Assembly (NCBI GenBank): GCA_910578455.1
Contig: CAJTQA010000006.1
Span: 33,650-97,649, forward strand
Source: an uncultured Dorea sp.
Lineage (GTDB): Bacteria; Bacillota; Clostridia; Lachnospirales; Lachnospiraceae
Length of the DNA stretch: 64,000 bases
Direction: 5' to 3'
Below, piece after piece: positions 59,173 to 64,000 of the stretch. Made by a program: the position numbers and the translations under genes. A model generated the notes under the pieces. The model had not been told where the DNA came from. It was given only the letters and a program-made list of their open reading frames with translations, and ran no database searches. Every line of letters starts with the position of its first letter. Within the stretch, counting starts at the first letter, position 1.

Positions 59173-60087
59173 ATGGATATTGTTATATTGCTCTTGAAAC
59201 AAAACTTTATTATGTTTATTTACCTGATGATAGGTTATTTTTTATGCAAGAAGAAACTTGTGAGCCAACAGGGGTGTGCGGATATAGGGAAGATGCTTCT
59301 GTATATCATAATGCCCGTGGCAATCTTTCGCTCATATGTTGCCGATTTTTCCTGGAAGATATTTGAGGGTCTGACAATATCTTTCGTGGCAGCGGTTTTG
59401 TCTCTGCTGCTTTCAATCTGTGTAAGCAGGCTGTTTTTTTCATCTGACCAGGCAGTGGAACGTTTCGGCGCAGCTTTTTCCAACGCTGGATTTATAGGGA
59501 TTCCGCTTGTCCAGATGACCTTGGGCGGTGAAAATGTGATATATATATCCTCTTTTGTTGCATTGCTGAATATATTGCAGTGGACATACGGCGTGCTGGC
59601 AATGACCGGAGACCGTCAGTACATTACCTTCAAAAAGATACGCACAAATCCAATTGTAATCAGTTTTCTGGCTGGCATTGCTGTCTTTTTAATGCCGGTT
59701 GCATTTCCTGAAACCATTCACGGGGTTATTGGAACAGTCTCATCTATGAATGGCCCTCTGGCCATGATTGTTTTGGGAATATATTTGGGTCAGATTCCAC
59801 TGGCAGAGCTTTTTACAGAAAGAATCGTTTATAAATGTGTGGTAATCCGGCTGGTTCTGATACCGGCGCTTACCATCTTATTGATGATGGCCTTACCGGC
59901 AGAATATCTGATGATAAAGCTTGCGGTCCTCATTGTTGCATCGGCTCCGGTCGGTTCCAACGTGGCAATCTTTGCACAGCTTTTTGATCAGGATTATTCC
60001 CGCTCAGTCAAAGAAGTCTGTCTCTCGACACTGGCGTGTATCATAACAATGCCTATACTTATAGGCATTGCCAGTGCAATTTTGTAA
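59173..60087 (+). CDS. AEC family transporter
   Basis: A 304-residue membrane protein with about ten helices, of the auxin efflux carrier family. The FGAAFSNAGFIGIPLVQMTLG segment is the family core. Bacterial members move organic acids such as malate or small amino-acid-like solutes. ATG 59173 follows CGGAGGG. It is 36 bases before pepT and probably shares its transcript. Confidence 0.88.
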   Translation: MDIVILLLKQNFIMFIYLMIGYFLCKKKLVSQQGCADIGKMLLYIIMPVAIFRSYVADFSWKIFEGLTISFVAAVLSLLLSICVSRLFFSSDQAVERFGAAFSNAGFIGIPLVQMTLGGENVIYISSFVALLNILQWTYGVLAMTGDRQYITFKKIRTNPIVISFLAGIAVFLMPVAFPETIHGVIGTVSSMNGPLAMIVLGIYLGQIPLAELFTERIVYKCVVIRLVLIPALTILLMMALPAEYLMIKLAVLIVASAPVGSNVAIFAQLFDQDYSRSVKEVCLSTLACIITMPILIGIASAIL

Positions 60088-60123
60088 CCTGTTAACCTGT
60101 TTTTAAGAAAGAGAGTGTACCTG

Positions 60124-61350
60124 ATGTCTGACGTGGTAGAAAGATTTTTAAAATATGTGAATGTGGATACCCAGTCCAGCTATAGTTCCGGGAAAACCCC
60201 AAGCACACAAAAACAATTCCAGCTTGCAAAGATGCTCAGGAAGGAGTTGGAATCTCTTGGGGCAAAAGATGTTTATCTATCTGAAGACTGTTGCTTATAC
60301 GCGAATATACCTTCAAACTGCCCTGATGGAGAGAATCCGCCGGTGATTGGGTTTATAGCCCATATGGACACATCGCCGGATGCTTCAGGGTGCAATATAA
60401 GGCCGAGGATAATTAAAAGTTATGGAGGCGGAGACATTCAATTGAATCAAGAGGAAGGTATTGTTATGGAAACTGGGAAGTTTCCCCATATGTCTGATTA
60501 TATCGGCCATGATCTGATCGTGACAGATGGAACGACACTTCTAGGCGCGGATGATAAGGCAGGCATTGCACAGATTATCACAATGGCAAAATATTTTCAT
60601 GAACATCCTGAGGAAAAGCATGGATGCATTAAGATAGCGTTTACATCGGACGAGGAGATTGGGAAAGGAGCGGTGCATTTTGATGTTGACCGGTTTGCGG
60701 CAGATTTTGCGTACACTGTTGACGGGGCATCTACAGGAGAGGTGACGGCGGAGACGTTCAATGCGGCGACTGCATTTGTTAAGATCCATGGAAAAAGCAT
60801 CCATCCAGGACATTCGAAGAATCGGATGGTCAATGCGATTTTGGCAGGCACGAAATTTAACAGCATGCTGCCGACGGCGCAGATACCGGCTCATACGGAA
60901 GGAAGAGAAGGCTTTTTCCATCTCATAGAATTTAATGGAGCCGTTGACTTTGCTACTATGAAATATCTCATACGCGACCATGACAAATCTAAGTTTGAAT
61001 TCCGTAAAAAATGTATGAGCAACATTGCAGGCTATCTGAATGATTATTATGGAGAGAATATGTTTGAACTGGAAATGTATGACACTTATTATAATATGAC
61101 AGATATCATTAAGCCCATACATTATATTATAGATCATGTAAAAACTGTTATGCTGGATATGGGCCTTACGCCTAGGGAAGAGCCATTTCGCGGCGGAACA
61201 GACGGCGCATGCCTTACATACAAAGGACTTCCGTGCCCGAATATATCTGCAGGCTTTCAGAATGCACATGGTCCATATGAGTATATCTCCATTCAGGCAA
61301 TGGAAATAAATGTAATGATTCTGATTAATCTTGTCAGGTCATTTTTATAG
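60124..61350 (+). CDS. pepT: Peptidase T (tripeptidase)
   Basis: A 408-residue zinc aminotripeptidase of family M20B that releases the first residue of tripeptides. FIAHMDTSPDASG holds the first metal histidine and the conserved aspartate, LLGADDKAGIAQI the bridging aspartate, and AFTSDEEIGKGAVHFD the catalytic glutamate pair. A late HG(P)Y-type metal histidine (NAHGPYEYI) completes the site. GTG 60115 is possible, but ATG 60124 is preferred. Its place suggests a wider peptide-use locus. Confidence 0.94.
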   Translation: MSDVVERFLKYVNVDTQSSYSSGKTPSTQKQFQLAKMLRKELESLGAKDVYLSEDCCLYANIPSNCPDGENPPVIGFIAHMDTSPDASGCNIRPRIIKSYGGGDIQLNQEEGIVMETGKFPHMSDYIGHDLIVTDGTTLLGADDKAGIAQIITMAKYFHEHPEEKHGCIKIAFTSDEEIGKGAVHFDVDRFAADFAYTVDGASTGEVTAETFNAATAFVKIHGKSIHPGHSKNRMVNAILAGTKFNSMLPTAQIPAHTEGREGFFHLIEFNGAVDFATMKYLIRDHDKSKFEFRKKCMSNIAGYLNDYYGENMFELEMYDTYYNMTDIIKPIHYIIDHVKTVMLDMGLTPREEPFRGGTDGACLTYKGLPCPNISAGFQNAHGPYEYISIQAMEINVMILINLVRSFL

Positions 61351-61375
61351 ATTTAAGGGCAAAAAAGTCTTCAAT

Positions 61376-61424
61376 GAGGGGATATTTTTTCACTGCTATG
61401 GCAGCGGAAGAATATCCTCTTTTA
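61376..61424 (+). terminator. Terminator after pepT
   Basis: A GAGG(GG)ATATT arm at 61376-61386 pairs with AATATCCTC at 61411-61419 around an inner CTGC/GCAG hairpin, and TTTTAT follows. The 122 bases beyond, before the sigma factor gene, hold no gene. Confidence 0.6.
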
Positions 61425-61546
61425 TAATTGCTGTAATATGGTACTATTTATTCATTGATTATTTGTAACGAAAACATTATTTTTAGGATATATAGGTACA
61501 CAGTTCACAGAGTGGACGGCGGCATGCAAAAAAGCGAGGTGAGAAA

Positions 61547-62020
61547 ATGTTAAATATGGACTTGGCGTACAGGGAATATGCTCAGGAGGTATATCGCTTT
61601 CTGATGTCTCTGTGCCATGACGAGGAGACGGCAGAAGAGCTCACTCAGGAGACTTTTTACCAGGCGGTGCGCTGTGCAAATAAGTATGACGGAACATGCA
61701 AGGTGTCAACGTGGCTGTGCCAGATTGCAAAGCATCTCTGGTACAGGGAGCTGGAGAAACGTAAAAAGAAAGGCACGAAACCTTTGGATGAGGAGATATC
61801 TTCCGGCAGGAAAACGCCGGATGAGGAGCTTTGCATCCGGGAAGAGAAGATGGAGCTGTTCCGGAAGGTGCATGTCTTGGACGAGACGGCGAAAGAGGTG
61901 GTGCTCCTCAGAGTGACAGGCGCATTTTCTTTCCGGGAGATTGGGGAGCTGTTCGGGAAAAACGAGAACTGGGCAAGGGTAACGTTTTACAGGGCAAAAC
62001 AAAAAATAATGAAAGGGTGA
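61547..62020 (+). CDS. ECF RNA polymerase sigma factor
   Basis: A 157-residue extracytoplasmic-function sigma factor with region 2 (HDEETAEELTQETFYQAVR and the STWLCQIAKHLWYRE -10 contacts) and region 4 (FREIGELFGKNENWARVTFYRA, the -35 helix-turn-helix). A weak GAGGTGAG precedes ATG 61547. The anti-sigma factor gene starts five bases after it. Its target may once have included the broken ABC genes just downstream. Confidence 0.9.
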   Translation: MLNMDLAYREYAQEVYRFLMSLCHDEETAEELTQETFYQAVRCANKYDGTCKVSTWLCQIAKHLWYRELEKRKKKGTKPLDEEISSGRKTPDEELCIREEKMELFRKVHVLDETAKEVVLLRVTGAFSFREIGELFGKNENWARVTFYRAKQKIMKG

Positions 62021-62025
62021 CGAAT

Positions 62026-62751
62026 ATGGTGGAATGTGGGATTATAAGAGACTTGATGCCCAACTATGTGGACGGGCTGACGAGTGAGGAGAGCAGCCGC
62101 GCGGTTGAAGAACACGTGCAGGAGTGCGCGGAGTGCAGGGATTTCCTGAATGCGATGAAAGCGGATCTTGACTCGGTAAAGTATCCGAAGATAGATGAAG
62201 TGCAGGCAAAGACGGAGATTAAGGCTTTTAAAAAGCTGAAAAAAGTAATGGATCGCATGATATTTGGATCTATAGCGGCAGTGCTGCTTGTGGCAATTTT
62301 TTTGTGGGGATTTTATGAAAACGCTTTCCTTTCCAGAAAAAGCGTGATGTCCGGGGATGTGAAAGTGACGTATGAGAGTATGGATGGAGTGGTAAGGATT
62401 GGATTTGAGCCGAAGAAAGACAATGTGCTGCTAGACGGATGGATGGGCGTAGGTCATGATGAAACGTCGGGCGATGTGCTTACGAACGAATCAGGCAGGG
62501 AAAGGGAGCATCTGACACTTGTAAGCTGCGGAATCAGTCCGGTGAGAAGAGAGTTTGATAAAGGCTCTGACAGGAATTTTTATGTCAGCTATGTATTTTT
62601 GGATGACGGAACCGTGATCTATCTCAATGAATACGGCGAGTGCGAGCGGGTCAGTGAAAATGACATACTGACAGTGGAGTTTGGGGATAAGTCTGTGGAG
62701 GTTATGTTAAAAGAGCTGCGGACGGAGGCGGGAGCAGAAAAGCTGAGGTAG
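62026..62751 (+). CDS. Zinc-finger anti-sigma factor
   Basis: A 241-residue membrane-bound anti-sigma factor. The ZAS zinc site is His30, Cys34 and Cys37 (EEHVQECAECRDF), with one membrane helix near residues 79-97 and an outward C-terminal domain that could sense cell-surface stress. It starts at ATG 62026 behind GAAAGGG, just after the sigma factor gene, the usual pairing. Confidence 0.85.
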   Translation: MVECGIIRDLMPNYVDGLTSEESSRAVEEHVQECAECRDFLNAMKADLDSVKYPKIDEVQAKTEIKAFKKLKKVMDRMIFGSIAAVLLVAIFLWGFYENAFLSRKSVMSGDVKVTYESMDGVVRIGFEPKKDNVLLDGWMGVGHDETSGDVLTNESGREREHLTLVSCGISPVRREFDKGSDRNFYVSYVFLDDGTVIYLNEYGECERVSENDILTVEFGDKSVEVMLKELRTEAGAEKLR

Positions 62752-62802
62752 CTGCGGATGATAGAACGGGAATATATTTCGCGGAAAGAAAGGGGCGAGA
62801 TT

Positions 62803-63030
62803 ATGGGAGTGATTTTGACGGCAAAAAACTTGCAGAAAATATACGGCATGGGCGAGGTGAAAGTTGAGGCGGTAAAAAATATCAGCCTGGAGATTGAAAA
62901 AGGACATTTCTATGCGATTATCGGGAAGAGCGGCTCCGGCAAGTTTGTAACTCACGATATGGAGATTGCACAGGCTGCCGACAGGGTCATCGAGATCCGG
63001 GACGGCATGGTTGTGGGAAGGGGAGCGTGA
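62803..63030 (+). pseudogene. ABC transporter ATPase with central deletion
   Basis: A 75-residue remnant of a FtsE/LolD-type ATPase. It keeps the N-terminus through Walker A (GKSGSGK) and then jumps straight to the switch region VTHDMEIAQAADRV and the C-terminal end. The Q-loop, signature and Walker B, about 130 residues, are missing, so it cannot hydrolyse ATP. The frame is kept across the junction. It starts at ATG 62803 after GAAAGGGGCG. Confidence 0.85.
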
Positions 63031-63035
63031 ACGTT

Positions 63036-63310
63036 ATGAGGAAACTCGTTATGCGGTACATAGGGTCGTGAAGATACCGGTGCATTTGGAAATTCAGCAG
63101 AAGTATATACTGGAATACATTGCCAGCGTTACGGTTATTTACTTTGTGTGCAACCTGGCAGTCGCATTGACGGCAATCGGCTCGCAGATACGTACGGCCT
63201 TTAAGCTTGACAGCGGGCTTTTGGATTGCAGCGCTCCGTCGAGATTAAAAAAAGCGGAAAGGCTGACATTTTTCATCTGCCTGAGACGAAAAGGGTTTTT
63301 TTTACAGTAA
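63036..63310 (+). pseudogene. Probable ABC permease remnant
   Basis: A new start (ATG 63036) reads MRKLVMRYIGS then stop, like the beginning of a FtsX-type permease. Later frames hold a hydrophobic stretch (ILEYIASVTVIYFVCNLAVA) and a beta-like segment (SVEIKKSGKADIFHLPETK), with a run of eight T near 63295. No frame is long or intact, so it is a decayed gene, most likely the permease partner of the ATPase remnant. The family call is tentative. Confidence 0.5.
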
Positions 63311-63931
63311 AATCTATGCCAGCCGGAGAGGCTTGCAGAGCTTTACAAAGCGGGAATCCGCCTGATTACCCTGACCTGGAACTATGAGAACTGCCTCGGA
63401 TATCCGGGATGCTTTCCTGAATTCCAGACAAAAGGCTTAAAAAAGTTCGGGATAGAGACTCTTGAGAGAATGGATGAGCTGGGGATGATCGCCGATGTGT
63501 CGCATCTGTCGGACGCCGGCTTTGAGGACGTATGGAAGTGCGGAAAACGCCCCTTTATTGCGTCTCACTCCAATGCAAGGTCAGTCTGCCCCCACAACCG
63601 GAACCTGACAGATGATATGATACGGAAACTGGCGGAAAAAGGAGGTCTTGCGGGAATCAATTTCGGCGGGGACTTCCTGTCGCCGGACGGCAAGTCTACA
63701 ATAGAGGCCATTATCGCAAACATCAGGCATATGATGAAGGTTGGCGGCAGGGAGATTGTCGGAATCGGAACGGACTTTGACGGCGTGGAGGATGAGCTGG
63801 AGATATCGGCCTGCCAGCATATGCAAAAACTTCCCCAGGCGATGGAAAGAGCCGGGTTTACTGTCGGGGAGATAGAGGACGTGTGCTATAAAAACGCAGA
63901 AAAGTTCTTGAGACGGTATTGGGAAGGATAG
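63311..63931 (+). pseudogene. M19 membrane dipeptidase, 5' end missing
   Basis: The open frame after a stop at 63308-63310 reads as the C-terminal two thirds of a renal-dipeptidase-type (M19) enzyme: KAGIRLITLTWNYENCLGYP, MIADVSHLSDAGF, FIASHSNARSVCPHNRN and VGIGTDFDGVE, the last two with metal or substrate residues. The first part with the HxD metal motif is missing and no ribosome site lies in front. It sits with other gene remains, so it is scored as truncated. Confidence 0.8.
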
Positions 63932-63971
63932 CGGGCTTGGCGTAATTGTAAGCAATTGGTGCTGAAAGGAC

Positions 63972-64000
63972 TGTACATTTCAGGAAATATTTTATATAAT
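63972..64000 (+). promoter_or_regulatory. Possible promoter at the window edge
   Basis: TGTACA at 63972-63977 and TATAAT at 63995-64000 are 17 bases apart. The gene it would serve lies beyond the window. Confidence 0.35.

Overview
The window is a chromosomal segment of an anaerobic Gram-positive gut-type bacterium, most likely a Lachnospiraceae (Clostridia). The evidence is the ribosomal protein types (zinc-type S14, zinc-less S4, an L17 with long insertions), strong AGGAGG ribosome binding sites with some GTG and TTG starts, a CpI-like [FeFe] hydrogenase, YfcC and YitT family proteins, and many lipoprotein-fed ABC importers. No tRNA, rRNA, CRISPR array, intact insertion sequence or prophage gene was recognised.

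Region 1 (1-14.3 kb, + strand) is the S10-spc-alpha ribosomal protein cluster, from the 3' end of rplB to rplQ. It includes secY, adk, map, a small KOW-domain protein, infA and rpoA. Gene order is the usual one, but four gaps (after rpsN, rpsH, rpmJ and rpsM) hold a family of repeated, strongly folding sequences. One 68-base copy pair starts exactly at the end of rpsN and of rpsH. rpmJ has its own near-consensus promoter and a leader whose 9-bp closing stem begins at the predicted transcription start. After rplQ comes a MacB-like efflux system rather than the ecfA genes often found there.

Region 2 (18.4-26.1 kb) concerns nitrogen and redox. An aspartate-type aminotransferase and glutamate dehydrogenase form a leftward operon. 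A LysR regulator diverges from it across a 20-bp operator-like palindrome. Next is a two-gene operon with a NuoF-like/GltD-like flavoprotein and a CpI-like [FeFe] hydrogenase, the glutamate-synthase-linked hydrogenase layout.

Region 3 (26.1-45.2 kb) is for carbohydrates. It has a secreted surface protein, a GH42 beta-galactosidase, a MATE exporter with an AraC regulator, a 613-residue protein of unknown family coupled to a tiny zinc-ribbon protein, and a three-gene sugar ABC importer. A second AraC regulator diverges from a GH2 beta-galactosidase and GH112 galactosyl-N-acetylhexosamine phosphorylase operon. Together these suggest import and breakdown of galactosides such as those of mucin or milk glycans; the actual sugar is inferred.

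Region 4 (45.2-54.2 kb) has a chemoreceptor paired with a SleB-like cell-wall hydrolase, an uncharacterised protein with a Cof-type HAD phosphatase, UppP, a polar amino-acid ABC importer and a YitT protein.

Region 5 (54.2-61.4 kb) looks like a peptide-scavenging locus. LysR, an M24 Xaa-Pro peptidase, a YfcC transporter and a prolidase-like amidohydrolase run leftward; an AEC transporter and peptidase T run rightward.

Region 6 (61.5-64 kb) has an ECF sigma factor with a zinc-finger anti-sigma factor. Gene remains follow: an ABC ATPase whose core has been deleted, a probable permease fragment and a 5'-truncated M19 dipeptidase.
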